Assembly (NCBI GenBank): GCA_964057225.1 | Contig: OZ059899.1 | Span: forward strand, 8,804,001 to 8,868,000 | Length of the DNA stretch: 64,000 nucleotides | Reading direction: 5' to 3' | Origin: Auanema rhodensis | Lineage: Eukaryota > Nematoda > Chromadorea > Rhabditida > Rhabditidae | Shown: positions 1 to 13,610 of the stretch, piece by piece | Numbering within the stretch: the stretch's first letter is position 1 | Layout: each line of letters opens with the position of its first letter | Notes under the pieces: model-generated | Told to the model about the DNA's origin: nothing | Database searches by the model: none | What the model saw: the letters and a program-made list of their open reading frames with translations, nothing else | Position numbers and translations under genes: made by a program

Positions 1-147
1 AAGTATTGTTATGACTATAAAGAAAAGATAAGATAAACTTTTTAAAAAAACATATATATGTGTATATCCTAGTATATAGTAAAGAAACTAAATCTCAAGA
101 ATCTATATTATGATTTCAATCATAAAAATGTTTTTTGATATACTTAC

Positions 148-282
148 TTGATTATCATTTTCTTTCTGTTTGTTACTATTATTATTAGGATCATAGGTAA
201 AGGAAGCTGAACATTCTTTTGAGCAATCATCATCATAAGAAGAAGATGAAGCCGATGGAGACGACGGCGAAGCCGACGACAT
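148..282 (-). CDS. First coding exon of an unrecognised gene leaving the left edge
   Basis: An ATG at 282 opens a 45-codon exon ending in a strong phase-0 donor (CAA followed by GTAAGTA, 148/147). The peptide starts MSSASPSSPS, is very rich in Ser, and then has an Asp cluster (YDDDC) and an Asn/Lys-rich end, so it looks like a disordered N-terminus. An acceptor-like TTATTTCAG ends 8 bases before the ATG, which fits a spliced-leader site or a 5'UTR intron. The rest of the gene lies beyond the left edge, so the product cannot be named. I am fairly sure of the exon and not of its identity. Confidence 0.6.
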
Positions 283-3200
283 TTTGAGATCTGAAATAAA
301 CTAATTAAAACAGTTATATATGGATGTTAAATATTTCGAAACAGGAGAAAACAAAGGAAGTTCGTTAGATCATTCAAATTAGGATAATTTGTTTTGAAAT
401 CTATTCGCAAATTATTTCAATATATAGTTTGAATTTGAAATTTAACAACTTTTAATGAGACTTGAGCATATATTGAGCAATTTGTGCTGTAAATGCTTAA
501 ATTTAGGCTTAAATAACAAAAGATATTTTGGACTATGGCTGAACGTTAAACTGAACAGCTGGGATGAATCAGAGATTTCCCAGTTAAACAGAGAAAGGTT
601 TATATTATAAGAAAGATGAAATGAAGCAAATAATTGAACGTAAAATAGAAAATTTCCAATTAGATTGACTTTTTTCTTTCTCTTCTGAAAATTGTTTCAA
701 ATAACTAAGTTTTGCTTTGAGTACGTTTTCTTCAGTTAAACTCTGTTCTTGTGGTTCCAGCAGAAAATAGATTCTGAAGCAGTTTTCTGGTTGAAATGAC
801 TAGAAAACTGACTTTAGAATTTAGGAAATGGACGAAAAAAAAACAGAAAAAAAAACCATTTCATATTGAGAAAATCAACTTTTCTCAAGTTGTTTTTGTG
901 TATTATTAAAGCTTATGAAAAAAAATTTCATACATGCATATATCAACAGCAGGTATTATACTAATCCTCTGAGAAATAAGAATGATTTAAGAAATATCAC
1001 TCAGACTTAGTTTTGAAAGCCGAAACGCTTTTAAAATTTTAACGGCTTAAACAGATACATTTAGCCAAAGTTTGTCCGATTCGTCATGCTATCATTGCTT
1101 AGTAGTTTGGCATCATAATCAAAGATATGCTGTTTTGTGTTTGCAAAAACAACAACAACAACAGATAGCATCGTAAAAGTTATTGAAAAATATATGAAAC
1201 TTTGTGAGATACCTGATCTATGACCACAGAAGGGTAAGCAACATGAGATGCGATATGTCATCGAAGGGCGATGATGATACAACAAAAATAACAACAACAA
1301 CAACAAGTTGTCTCAGCTTCTTCCAAAAGTTGTATATGATGATGACAGATATCACCAGTACTACTCACAAGATTAGCTATGAGCTGAGTATGAATAGATA
1401 GAAGCTCAGAAGCTCAAACTCGTTTCCTCTGCCTTGGGTTCAGTAACGGAAAAAAGGAGATGTCTGGCTTGAACAGACCGGAAAGAGAGTACACATTGCA
1501 AAGAGGGAATGCAATGAGTCAAGGGAAGAAGCAAGACAAAGTGAATGACAACAAGAGAGGCAGAAGAGAAGAAAACAAGATAACGCCGCAAGTGGGACGT
1601 ATGAGCCAGTAGTTATATTCTCTTGAGGATATAAAATAAGTCATTCTTTTCAATGTTGTCCAGAATGCACATGTTTTACTTGTCATATACGGAAATAAGA
1701 AATTAAATGCGAGGAAGAGTGTTGTAATAGAAGATTTGAAAATAACAAAAAAATAAAAGAGAAAGAGCACAGAAACGAAATCACAGGTTGTTTTTTCTCA
1801 GTTATGTATTCATGTATGTACATACATATGTGTATAGCAAAAGAAAAATGTGGGAAAGGATATGGAAAGTTTAGTAAAAACCTTAATCTCTGACTGACAT
1901 TCGACAGACAAGGCAAGGAAATAATGGGTGAGGAGTAGATGAAGTAGCGAATGCAAAAGCAGGAACCCAATATAGTCGGAATTGACGAACAAAATCGGCA
2001 TCTGAGAAATGATGCTGTTGCTACTGCTTTGGCCTCTTCCTTCTATTATCTCTCTGAGACACCAAAAGGGACAGAAAAGAGACACAGGACACAGCAGGGA
2101 AAAAAAGAGAAATATATAGATATATAGAGAGAAAGAGAGAGAAAGAATTAGAGGAGAAAGAGAGAGAGAGAGATAGAGAGAGAAAGAGAATAATACTAGT
2201 ATTGGTCGTTCAGTCCGACATGAATTAGGAAGTTGTGCTGTTCAGCAGCAATGAAAATGAGAAAGAAATTTTGAAGTGAAGCCGTTGTCGTCAATTCTTT
2301 TATATTATTATATATACATATATGCATGCACACATGTGAAATATAAAAATAAATAAAGTAAAGAAGATAAAAAGGATGTACATGCATATGTACGCTGTAA
2401 ACTGTTTAGACTATTCGAAGAAAAAATGATTGTCATATAATAAGATGTAGAGAAATTCAAAAAAACATTTTATAATATATATATATAGTAAAATGAAATA
2501 TAAGTTTTGAAAAATATGTATCATACTTTATATTCATGTAGGAAAGAAAAGTTTTTTATTTAAATCAGAATGTGTATTATGAGCTAGAGCAAACATCTGT
2601 GTTTGTGAATGTTCTCAATGAGATCGACAAGTATAAGATGAGCTTCACACCACTGGAGGAGAGGTGGAGCTTGGGTTTTGAAGTGGGGAGGGAGATGAAA
2701 AAGATGGATGGAGGGAGCTAGAGAATTAGAGGAACACAGGAAAAAAGATCGGTGTGAGAGAGGTAACATATACATAGATACAGTGAATGAACAGAAGAGA
2801 GATACAACGAGATGTATAGATAGACTTACATTAAGTTTGAGAGGGTCGAATGGGAACAAGTCAGAAATGGAAACAGAGGGAAGGGGAGTGGGAATAGAAG
2901 ATGAAAGAGAGATAGAGTAGGGAAAAGAGAAAAACTACGAGAGAGTATGGAAGAGAAAGAAAATAAGTAAAGTAAGGTAAAAATCACAATGCAAGACTAA
3001 AACAAATTCAAAATGAAGTGGTTGCTAAAGAACAATTCAGGTAATGTAAGTTTTTTAATATTAAACTGAAATTTTTAAAAATCACATGAGTTTTATCATC
3101 TCCTTCTTGTTACTCTCTGTTTAGCTTTTTACGATTTAATATCCAGAAGTATTCAGTAGCTGAGAAAAAAACCCCACAAGTTGTTTTGTCAACTAAACTT

Positions 3201-6200
3201 ATTGAAAAATATAAAAAAATAACTAAAATAAAAATCGTCCAAAAAAAGTATAGAACACACAACATTGTGCAGAATAAATAATTTTTCTCAACTCAAAACT
3301 AAGCATAAAATGATATAAATTCATATTTTAGGGTATATACATAGGTCTGAATTTTATGAAAAATTGTGAAAAAAAGTGTACGATGAACAGCATCACATAC
3401 ATATAATTCTTTCAGAAAAATATTCTTTCTGTCTTTTTTTGTTCTCAAAAATCATAATAAGGAAATTAGAGGTGTGGAAGATAGAGAAATAGGCAGATTA
3501 TCTGTTTGTATCATGCAGATCGTCTAGATTCAAACTTTGAAAGTAATTCATGAAATCAGAAGAGGAAGAGAATATTGTTGTTTGACCACTGGTCTTTGGA
3601 AAAAGACAAAAAGAGAAAAAAACAATTTTAAGAATAGTCATAGCAGCTTATAAGATGTATGTTACCTTTATATACTATAATTGAAAATAAATTAAATTAC
3701 CTTCATAAAATATTGCGCGTATTACTGTTGCATAATACCAGGATAGACTCATGTTAACTAACAAAAAAAAAGGAGAAATGATTCTCCGTTTTCTGTAGTA
3801 TTTATAGGAAAAAAATTATATTGATGTCTGATATGACTGTTCTATGAAGTACTATTCGTCCATTACTTATTATACTAATTCGTTTACAATTCAACTCAAA
3901 GAACGTTAGAAATACATCCAACTTAAGCTATTATGCAAAACAAGAAACTAAAGCATCAACAAACAATATAACTCAATTTTATTTTTGTTTGTACTATAGA
4001 TGATATATATATATAATATATTTATTTATTTTCTTGAAATATGACCATATTTTCAAATATTTTCTAAGAAAATTTGAAAAATTTAAATTAATATGATGAG
4101 AATAAAGAAATGAAACTTGGGGATGTTTCCCGCTAAGCTTTGAGAAACAGCAACTTTAAAAGGAAAAGTAGAAGGAAGCTGTAAACGAAAATAAAATTAA
4201 AGAAGGATTATTTTGGAAACATACAGAAGAAGGACAGGGATCTCTTTTCCTCTTTTCATTTATATAAATATATTTATATTGATTGATTAATATTATCGTT
4301 TATGTAATCTTTAATTGCTTCCATATAAGCTCAACTACGTGCTGTTCACAAACTTTGTACATTCGACAACTTCGAATTACGATCAGTGAACATGAAAGGA
4401 TTATAAGCTGTATATTCAATTGAACAGAAAAACACTGAGAATAGGCTTTTTTCTCAAAAATCAGAAAATAAAAAAGAAAATCAAAAACGGAAGAATAGAA
4501 AATCATATTGTAATTTATCAAATATCACAAGTTGATATTATATAAAACCAGTTTGATGAATGGTTTGCCATGTACGTTCTATGAAGTTCGAGAGCAACTT
4601 TCTATTTGTTTTGAGGAAAACAGTTTCTATGATTATAAATATTGGTTTCTAATGAATATATACATATATTTTTATTATATATTATTAATAAAAGTAAGTT
4701 AATGAAAATATCTTTTGATCTTATTCCGATTTTTTGCATTTTGCAATTTGTTTGTTAAAAATAGTAAATTCTAAGGTGAATGGAACACTAAATAATATAA
4801 CAAAGCATAAAGTACAAAATAAATTAAAGCTTTCTTATTTTTTTCGTATTCCATTGCATTTGAAGATGTTATTAGGAAATATGAAGCAAAACAAATTGAG
4901 AAAATGGCCTTGAACTACAAGTATGTTTTATCTTTGTCCTATCAACTAGCGTAATCAAATCTTTATTTTGTTCTTGTTTTCAAAAAAAAAATTCTATTAA
5001 GGATTTAGAAAAAAATTTTCAATATTCATATACATGAAAGAAAATATTTCTTTCATTTTCATTAAATATATGTGTGATAAGCGATATAATCAAAGAGTAG
5101 AGTCTATTTTATAAAAGACTGCGAAGAAAAATTGGCAATAAATAACAATTTGGCTTTTTCGCAACTCTTCAAAGAAAATCTTTTGCATAGTAAGTAAATA
5201 ATAATAAAATATAATAAAACATTATATGAAAGCCTTTTTTGCAAATTTCTTCAAACTCATAAAATTTATGACCAAATTTTATAAAATTTAGTTAAGCTTC
5301 TCATCACGTAGCTATAACAGAATTATATCAATTATTCTATTTATAATCGTTTGTATTTTAATTGTTTTAACATCACGTTTACAGATTAAAGTTGAAAGTT
5401 TACATATTATATATACAGTTTTTTAGTTTAAAAACTAGTATTAAGAGCCGATTATGACTAATATATCTGCTAACAGCAAATAATAATCCGAATTTTGTAT
5501 GAAAATTTCAAATAGTGAATATTGAAGTTAGAAGACAAACCAGAATGTTATAGGTAAAATATAGAAATATTGATGAGGTAAAAGAAAAAAAGGAAGAAAT
5601 CCAAATCAAAATTAATTTTATGATTTTATTTTTTTTTTCGAGAACAAAAAAGAAGAAATATAAACGAAAGCTATGCAAGAGGGCTTGCAAGACTTCATCA
5701 TCTCGATAAATATCTTAAAAATCAAATATTCATAAGAGATATAACTGAATTATTTTATTAAAATATATAATTGAAATTATATAATTTAATAATTTTATTG
5801 AGTCTTCACTCAATTGTTTGTTAACAATGATAACTATACTACAAACAACTATAAAAATTTTATGAAATAAAATAAAAAACAATATAGATTTAATATATTT
5901 TCTTTAAATAATTATTAACTATATAAGTATAGTTCTAAACAACAAAAAAAGAACAAAAATAATTGAAAAGAAAGATGAGATAGATATACGTAGATGGCTA
6001 CCTTTTTCTTTGTCAAATTCATTTGATCTCATTCGCTCTTTTCTTTTCCAAATGAACATTGAAAAAGGTTTTTCTTAGGCCAATTGTCAAGAGCTTCTCG
6101 CGCAACGAATGACGAGTGGTCTCAGAAGAGTCAAGATTAGCTGAGGAGAACATTTGAAAATTTGAAAAAAAAAAGTTTGTTCTTTCACTTACACTCCGTC

Positions 6201-7589
6201 TCTCTCACAACGCCCAACTTCTTCTCTTTGTTAATTTACTCTGTCTAGTACATTTATCAGCTTTCTTCGAACTTTCCTTCATCTTGTCAATTGAATACAA
6301 ACAAACTGATACAGATTCATACAGCCTTTTCTCAGTAAACCTTTCTTCATCTCTTTTTTTAGTTTCAAACTAATTTTTAAAAATTTTTTTCAATATCTTG
6401 CAGAATATTTGAAGTTAATTTTAGTTGTTGTTGGTTTTAGATATATGAGAATAGTTATATTTTTAGTTTTTATGTAAAAGTAAACTATTTCTTAACTCAA
6501 ATATAAAAAATTATATTGTTAATGATGTCACATCTTTCATACTACTTCTTAGATGAAATTTAGAACAACAAAAAAAAACGTCAGATCTGTGATCTCTTAC
6601 ATTTTTGAAGTTTACAATAGTAACAAAAGCAAATAATTTATTAAGAAACTGATATTGTAAGGAGATAGGCAAATAGCTTAAGTATTTAAAAGAAAAACTT
6701 CGTTGTTAAGCATGATTTTTTGAAAAATTGTAAAAGATTCAAAAATAATAATAGTCGGTCTGTAGTGCTCCTCAAGCCTGCAAATGCCGATAAACTTTTT
6801 TCACAAAATATAATCGAGAAAAGATCAATGTGAAATAATTGTTTAGATTAGATGGGTGGAAAACGAAATGACGGCCGTTTAAGCAAACTTTGAAATCTAA
6901 ATAAAATCAAAAAATGCTTTTCCTTTGTTTTAACGGTAATAACGATATGTGAATTGATCTATTATCCGATATTTATAAAACAAAGAAGAGGATTATGAAT
7001 GTTTTTTTCAGCTTTATCATAGCTTACATCATCATATATTGTAGAAATTGCATAGTGCCAAATATGCACACATATATACTATATACTATATATATATATA
7101 TATATATATTATATTATATAATATGTATATCAGGGATGTGTTGTTATCCAGTCCGTAACTACCTGTTTTTTCATAGTTTTGTGATTCGTCATATAATGAT
7201 GTAAAGTATTTATCATTAAACTTAGAATAGTTAGAGGTGGATCAACTGAACAAGTTAATCATCTTAAAATAACCCAAATTAATTAATCAATAATAAAAGT
7301 TATATATGTAATTATATAGTGTATTATTTGTAATAATATTGATAAAAATAGAATAATAATTGTTTTATTTGATGTTTTATAAATCAATAATAAACGAACT
7401 ATTATAAACTTATTAATTATATATATATATATATTTATTTATATATATTTAGAAAATTAACTATATCAATAAGTCCAACAAATAGCTAATAGAATTGTAA
7501 ATATGGCGGAAAATCCGAGAGATGATGCCATCTTATCAACAGGACCTAAAAATGAAAATTTAATAGACCTATTAAAGAAAGTATAAAAG
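283..7589. other. Long non-coding stretch
   Basis: No open frame here has both convincing amino-acid composition and splice sites. The stretch is AT-rich, with homopolymer runs, a purine-rich zone (about 1400-3000), and AT dinucleotide runs near 7085-7110 and 7420-7450. It lies upstream of the left-edge gene and downstream of the S28 gene, so it probably holds the promoter or 5' introns of the former and the 3' flank of the latter. Small non-coding RNAs cannot be excluded by eye. Confidence 0.5.
2098..2190. repeat. GA-rich simple repeat
   Basis: Purine tract dominated by GAGA and GAAA units, interrupted by short TATATA pieces. It is the core of a wider purine-rich zone on the plus strand. 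Confidence 0.8.
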
Positions 7590-10096
7590 CTAAATACCGA
7601 TGTAGCTAATAACGGCATCGTGAATTTGTTTTCTAGCAGCGATTAATGCTGGTGGTTCACCCTTATATGAAGGATACATATCCGAACAATGTGCAGTTCC
7701 TGTAGTTAAAATATAAATAAAAGTTATATTTTTGATTTAAATTTAAATAAAAATATTAAATATTAAACGAACCATTGATCAATACCCATGTAGCAGTAGC
7801 GGTATTGTTACCGTAGTATCCAAGAGCATGCCAAGGATCAAGAGAACCATTTGGCAAAATCACATTAGTAGCCTTTAATATTATAAAATAAATATATAAA
7901 TTGTATAAAAAAATAGAGCAAAACATGTAAATTCTAGGAATTAACAAAAGAAAAAAAGAAACATATGCGTGTTATGTTATTAATTAATTTTTGTCTGTTA
8001 TTTTACCTAATCTGAGAGAAGATTAGCACAGATTCTCTATATAACATATATATGATTTGATTTTCTAATCAAAAATTATAAACTTTGAAAAGAAAACTTG
8101 TTTTTTTGAGTTATTTGATAATGGAGTTATACAATTAATACTTCAATGTGATTAGGATACTCACGGTATAGTAATCGGCTCCTCCGAAATAATTTTGAGT
8201 TTTAACGTTTCCATCAAACAAATGATACATATCAGTTCCAAACATATCGACACACATGTTGATAAAGAGGCTGAAAAATTTTATACTGAGAAGCTTAAAA
8301 GCTTACAAAATGTACTTCAAAGGTACAGTGCTTCCAAAGATATTGGAGCCTTGGTCAGTCGTTTGCATATAGCCAACTTGGTTACAGCATAACCACATCC
8401 ATCCACGAGCAGCTCCTAAATATAGACAATTGCATTATCAGTTATTAATGATTTAACTGCTTACCCAAATCTTTACCAAGAGCTGTTAAGTTTCCGGTAG
8501 ATACTGGTAGAATAGCAGCCTTATAGTCATTGGCGAAAGAATCATCTGTGGCACCCTCAAGTTTGTTCATGCTGAAAGTGAAATTATTTTTAATAAAAAA
8601 TTTCATAAAGTTTATTAAAACGTACAAAGTATTCAATTGATAAATACGATTCAGAAGTGTTCCATTACCAGTCATTATATCACATAATTTTCTATCAGTT
8701 TGGTCAGCTTCTGTTTTTTGTGACTTAATTTAATTCATTTCATCCATAAGTTTATAAAATGACTCACTTGACCATCATAAGTATATTGAGTCATGCCTTG
8801 GAAAGTGTTGAAAAGATTTCCAAAGAAGTTGTTGATGTCAAGCTTGGTAGCGTCATCTTTGAAAGGAGGGGTAAGTCTGAAGTTGGATGATAAAACGAAC
8901 ATGTATTTGAAAATGATGACAAAGTCTATCAGCCGTATAATTGATTTATGATTTTGGTTTTGCTCATTAATACCACACAGCCAATAGTCTTCTATTAGAA
9001 AAATTGTATTTGACCCTACTTTAATTCATTGCTTAATGTCTTTCTTCCCTCTTTGCTTAATGAAAGTTGTTGCATCAGTTGGAATGCATCACTAGTAGCT
9101 TTAGCGCATTCAGGCTGAGTCAGAAGTAAATCATCGCTAACAACCATAGCATATTCTATAGATGTATAAAAAAATTTAAAATCTTCCAATATTGAGATAC
9201 TTACCAAAGAAATCAAGTTTTAGGTTGATTGGAGCGCTACTGGCGACTGCTCCTACGGTATGGGTTGGATACTTCTGACGGAACCAAGCAGAAAGAGCTC
9301 CTGAAAAACTTTATTACTTTTTATTTTTTTCTTGTATTTGTTAGAAATTCATATATTTAACAATATTTTGATAAATATACCTGGATAACTTCCTCCGAAA
9401 GTGACCCATTTAGGATTATTGTATTTCATTTGAACATTCATTTGTTCAATAAAATAAGCTAAATCAGCTAAAGCTTGCTCAATGGTCAACAGTCTCAAAC
9501 TCTGAGTACTCATGTCACTAAAAACTTTTTTTAAAAAACATTTTCAAGATATTTCATGTACGCTGTAGGGTAACTATCTCCGAAAAATCTGTGTTCCAAA
9601 TCAAAAACTTCAGCTCCAATCTCTTTTGCCCATTGAAGGTATTGAACCTATGTTATTTACATAGAAGTATCAACTGACAACTTAAAACCTACGTTTTCAT
9701 CTCCAGTCCATTTTTTGCTTTCTGGCCCCTCACCACCAATCATCAAAAAGATAACATTATTATGTTTTGAGAAAGAAGGATTATAATAATATTTCTGAAA
9801 TTAATGATATACATATGTAATTCGAAAATTATTTCTATTTAGTATACTTGTTTCCATGTAGCATTACTGGTCAGATCATTGTGGTCCACAATTTGATCAA
9901 AATATTTAGTTTGAACTTGTGGATATTTGTCTGTTGCATCACCTTCAGCACTCACAACATCTTTTTCGAATAATTTTCTATAACTATAATTTAAAAAAGG
10001 AAAAAAAAATTTTACAACCTTCTCAGCTGAGATGGACTTCTGAGTAGAGCATCAACTCCCACAAGAAGGAAGCAGATCAAAAATAATTTGGTCATA
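7590..10096 (-). CDS. S28-family serine carboxypeptidase (prolyl carboxypeptidase / K12H4.7-like)
   Basis: Multi-exon gene starting at ATG 10096 and ending at TAG 7590. The first exon encodes a secretion signal ([16 protein letters not shown]). Next comes an N-terminal segment typical of S28 proteases ([10 protein letters not shown], then [10 protein letters not shown] and [15 protein letters not shown]). The catalytic Ser lies in GGSYPGALSAW (near 9400), the Asp in [11 protein letters not shown] (near 7840) and the His after the last intron (about 7680). All three triad regions are intact, so the enzyme should be active as a secreted or lysosomal exo- or endopeptidase cleaving near proline. 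Nematodes carry several paralogues; this one most resembles the K12H4.7/pcp group. It is divergent from the MBL gene at 10749 across a gap of about 650 bases. An acceptor-like CGTTCAG precedes the ATG. Confidence 0.9.
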
Positions 10097-10748
10097 ACTG
10101 CCTGAACGTTTTTGAAAATTTTTTTTAAATGTAAAGGATTTTATATTTATACTATACATAATTTCAAACTTTAAGTACTATTGTACTTAAAAACAAATTA
10201 AACTTTAAAAGGAATGTAATTACATGTAAAAAAAAATATTTTAAGACAATAAGTTCAAAATTAAAAATGAAATTTTTTTTTATGTCTGAAAGCTGTAAAA
10301 TTGCAAGCCTTTCTAGAACGATGTCTAAATCTTATGTAAGTCTATATCGAAAGTATCCTAAAGACTAGAGAAAAGATTAAATTCAGTTGATAAGAAATTT
10401 GAGAATACAAGTATTGATAAGGAATTTTGAGTCCCTTTAATATATTCAATGATTCAGATAAACTTTTCGTAGGTAAAAACCATTTCAATTTGTTTATCAA
10501 AATGTATAATTAAGCAGAATAAATCATAATCAATCGCATATTTTTGAAACAACAATAAGTATTTAAAACTGCAATACATAGCAAATTAGCTGGATAAGAT
10601 GAGCATTATGAATGCATTTTGAAGAAGTTACACCCACATGATACAGAACGAATGAAGGAAGTCATAGCTTCACAGAAGTTCAAATTTTTAAATTCGTATC
10701 CACATTCTAAACTTTCGCTAAGTTGCATCTTTTTTCTTTCAGCTAAAA
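10097..10748. promoter_or_regulatory. Divergent intergenic region between S28 and MBL genes
   Basis: 652 bases with no coding signal separate two head-to-head starts, so it probably contains both promoters. A TTTCTTTCAG acceptor at 10731-10740 lies 8 bases before the MBL start codon and is a candidate trans-splice site. No specific factor site was recognised. Confidence 0.4.
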
Positions 10749-12855
10749 ATGACTTTAGTCTTTGAAATAAATCCAATATCAACAAATATTTGGTCTATTG
10801 TTGAAAATGATGTTAGAAATTGTCGTCCTCTTTCATATTTAATTGTTGGCGACGAAAAAGGTATTTAAAACTTTTTTTTTATTTAATTTTAATTTTTTCA
10901 AATTAAGTTTTACTTATTGATACTGGATGTGGTTATGGTAATATGTATTTATTTGTTCGAAAGCTCCCTCAAGTTGGAACAAAAAAAATAATTGTCGTCA
11001 ATACACATAATCATCCAGAACAAGTTTGTTATAAATTAGTTTCATCAACTTTTTCTCCTTGTATGTACAAGCAGTGGGTGTGTACCCAAAATCCGGTATA
11101 CTCCAGGAATTTGGAATAAGTTATATAACTAGTGTAAAGAGCAATAGCCTGCCTTAAGTTCGAAATTAAAATTTTAGAAATTTAAAAATTCAAAAACATT
11201 GATGAAGATTAGTAGGTTTATTCGATATATTCCTCTAAACTGCAAAAAAGCATTATAGGGTTATGAAAAAAAATTGCTGTCTGCCAGAGGAAGACAGTTA
11301 CTCAAATTTTTCTCATAAAATGTAGATCAAAAATATATTATGATAGAAGGTTGTATATTATTGTAATGGGTAGTATGCTCCAAATCGGTTCTCTGAGCCT
11401 TTGGATGTAATTATCTTCTATTTAATAATTTACTTACCAAATTTTCGAACCACTTTTTTGACTGTTTCCCTCCTGATGCTGAACTGTTGTTGTTCGCGAG
11501 CCAGTTCGGCTTGCCAATTTAAAAACTCTCTCCATATTGACTCCATTTGAATGTTTTTGTCCAACGAAACTGATCTTCTTGTTAGTTTCTCTAACTCCTT
11601 CTGGAGTAGCAGTTCGGCAGCAGTTTTCCTCTGGAGTTCACTACACTTACTAACTCTTTTTTAAAAAATTTTTTATGATAATTGCTTTGACTGTATATTG
11701 AATACTATCTATTGATTTTTCCGGAAGCAAAAAAAATAATTTTTAACAAAAGGTTTATCCGGAGTCTCCATGAAGTACAATGAGTCTCTAAAACCTCTAG
11801 GCAGTGGATAAGCCTAAGCCTGAGTCTCGAATAGTACTAGATATGTTCTGTATACATCAATTCATTTAGTCCACTTCATTTGAATGAAAGGGGGGATAGC
11901 ATAAAAGCGATAAGAGAAAACTTTGTTTCTAAACTTATAAAAACTTTTTTAGACTGGAGGAAATCAAAATTTCTCTACTACAGGAAAATGGGGTTTGGCA
12001 TTACAAGTGGAAGATCTGTGTGCTTCAAAAAAAAATAAATATTACACACGATTAATGGATAGTAGCTGGCATTGGGAAGTAATTATATAATAAATTAATT
12101 TTAATAAAAAATGTATTTATTCTATATTATAGGTTGGAACATATAAAGTTACAAAATGGTTAAATGATTGTGATATCATATACTTAGGATCTTCAGAAAA
12201 TTTGATTAATATTGTAAAAGTTTGTCTCATATTTCTTGAAATTTTAATGAAGAAAATTATTTGTTCTAGATTATGTGGACACCTGGTCATACACCGGATA
12301 GTCTTGTGCTCTGGTATGAGTATGATTCCCGTATATTTCTTGGAGATCTGTTTTATCGATTTGATGATATTCATTTTACGTAATGTTTATTTTGATATAC
12401 TATACACATAATATTTAATAATATTTTAGATATAAATATACAGATATTAAAGAATATGAATCATCTGTTCGTCGAATATTAAAATTTATTAACAATCAGC
12501 CGAATTATAGAGATGTATTTATATAATATTATATTGAAAATTTAATCTAAAAATCTATTTATTTCAGATTAAATATTCATCTGCAAAAAATGATACAAAT
12601 AATCATTGTTTGCCACAATTAAAGCATTACCATCGGTTCTTGCTTTCAATTTTTGCTGGAACACAAAGCGGTATACCTTTGAGGCTTGTAATACATTGTA
12701 TGTTGAACACTTACTTAATCAATTGTAGAATAGATGAAGCTGAGGGATGGCGATATGAAACAAGAGATAAAGCCATGAGAATTGTTTTAGGAAGGAGCAT
12801 TGTTCAAGTTTTGAATGAAGCTCGCGAAAAAGCCCAACAAAAAATTTCGATATAA
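10749..12855 (+). CDS. Metallo-beta-lactamase-fold protein with altered metal motif
   Basis: Seven exons (10749-10860, 10908-11023, 11953-12078, 12133-12213, 12270-12379, 12430-12514, 12568-12855) sum to 918 bases, 305 residues plus stop. MBL-fold landmarks appear in order: VLLIDTGCGYG (beta-strand Asp), NTHNHPEQTGGN where HxHxDH is expected, WTPGHTPDSL (metal His) and FLGDLFYRF (metal Asp). The usual Asp and third His of HxHxDH read as Glu and Gln, so one metal site is probably changed or lost. The cytosolic MBLAC2-like group is the closest family I can suggest. The second intron is long (929 bases) and carries an antisense coding-like fragment. In the last exon, a possible 41-base intron after 12690 would cause a frameshift, so I read through it. 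The substrate is unknown. Confidence 0.8.
11430..11639 (-). pseudogene. Antisense coding-like fragment inside MBL intron 2
   Basis: An open frame of 69 codons plus stop on the strand opposite the host gene. It is clearly richer in G+C than the surrounding intron. The peptide is Glu/Gln/Arg-rich and looks alpha-helical or coiled-coil (KTAAELLLQKELEKLTRRS, then ETVKKVVRKFG). It ends in a donor-like GGTAAGT and is preceded by an AG, as an exon would be. It may be a captured exon or part of a mobile element. I recognise no family. Confidence 0.35.
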
Positions 12856-13133
12856 CTTGCTAGTACATTTTAATAGAAAAAATACAATTTTATTTTTAAA
12901 ATCATTTTTTCATCATATTCAAAAGTTTTATTCAAATATGAATTAATCTATATTATTTGAAATATATTGATATACTGTTAATAAATCATTAAAATCTATG
13001 GTTATGTTGTCTAGTATTAAACCATATGAAATTCCAATAAATGAGTTACCTTTTTAATTTCAGGAATACGTTCAAAATGAGAATATTTTAGTTTGTTTTT
13101 TACATATAAAAGAATAAAATGGTTTTCAATTGT
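12856..13133. other. 3' flank of MBL gene
   Basis: AT-rich non-coding gap between the MBL stop codon and the mariner remnant; nothing else seen. Confidence 0.5.
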
Positions 13134-13610
13134 TTAGACATAATTTACTTCGTCTTGAACCGTCTTTTCCCATCTTTCTTCTAATTTTTGTAAGCCACCC
13201 CTTGAAAAATGCTTACATTTACTCGCGAAAAACTCTGTTAAAAATGTTCCGAATTCTTCCATGTTTTTAAAATCTGGACCTCTAAGGAAATGCTTCATAG
13301 ATCGAAACAGATAATAATCCGTTGGAGCCAAATCAGGAGAATAAGGATCAAGAACATCCCATACAAATTCTTCCAATTTCTCTTTTATCATCTTGCTCAC
13401 ACGGGTGTCTCACATTTTCCTATAAAAATGATATTCTTCTTCTTCTCGGTCGTTTTTCTTTAATATCATCGTTCACTTTCTATAACTGTTCACAATATTT
13501 CTCACTAGTTACAGTCGCGCCATGTTTCAATAGTTCCCAGAGAACAGAACTCTGTCAGAATCCCACAACACGTAACAGAAGACTCAAAATGTTTAGAGCA
13601 GTGTGTAGAC
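13134..13610 (-). mobile_element. Decayed mariner-family transposase (3' half)
   Basis: The reverse strand at 13134-13400 reads as the C-terminus of a mariner transposase. It includes YSPDLAPTDYYLFRSMKHF, the third catalytic Asp region of the DD34D family, and a typical end (FFASKCKHFSRGGLQKLEERW). Further upstream (13410-13610), other frames still show the preceding block (SVLWELLKHGATVTSEKYC and an IKEKR-like match), separated by an in-frame stop and frameshifts around the DNARPH region. The N-terminal DNA-binding part and the inverted repeats were not found. It is therefore a dead fragment, not an active element. Confidence 0.9.

Noticed and set aside
12690-12730. A GTAATA...TTGTAG segment that looks like a 41-base intron in the MBL gene
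   Set aside because: Removing it gives a stop codon soon after; reading through keeps the frame to the stop at 12855.
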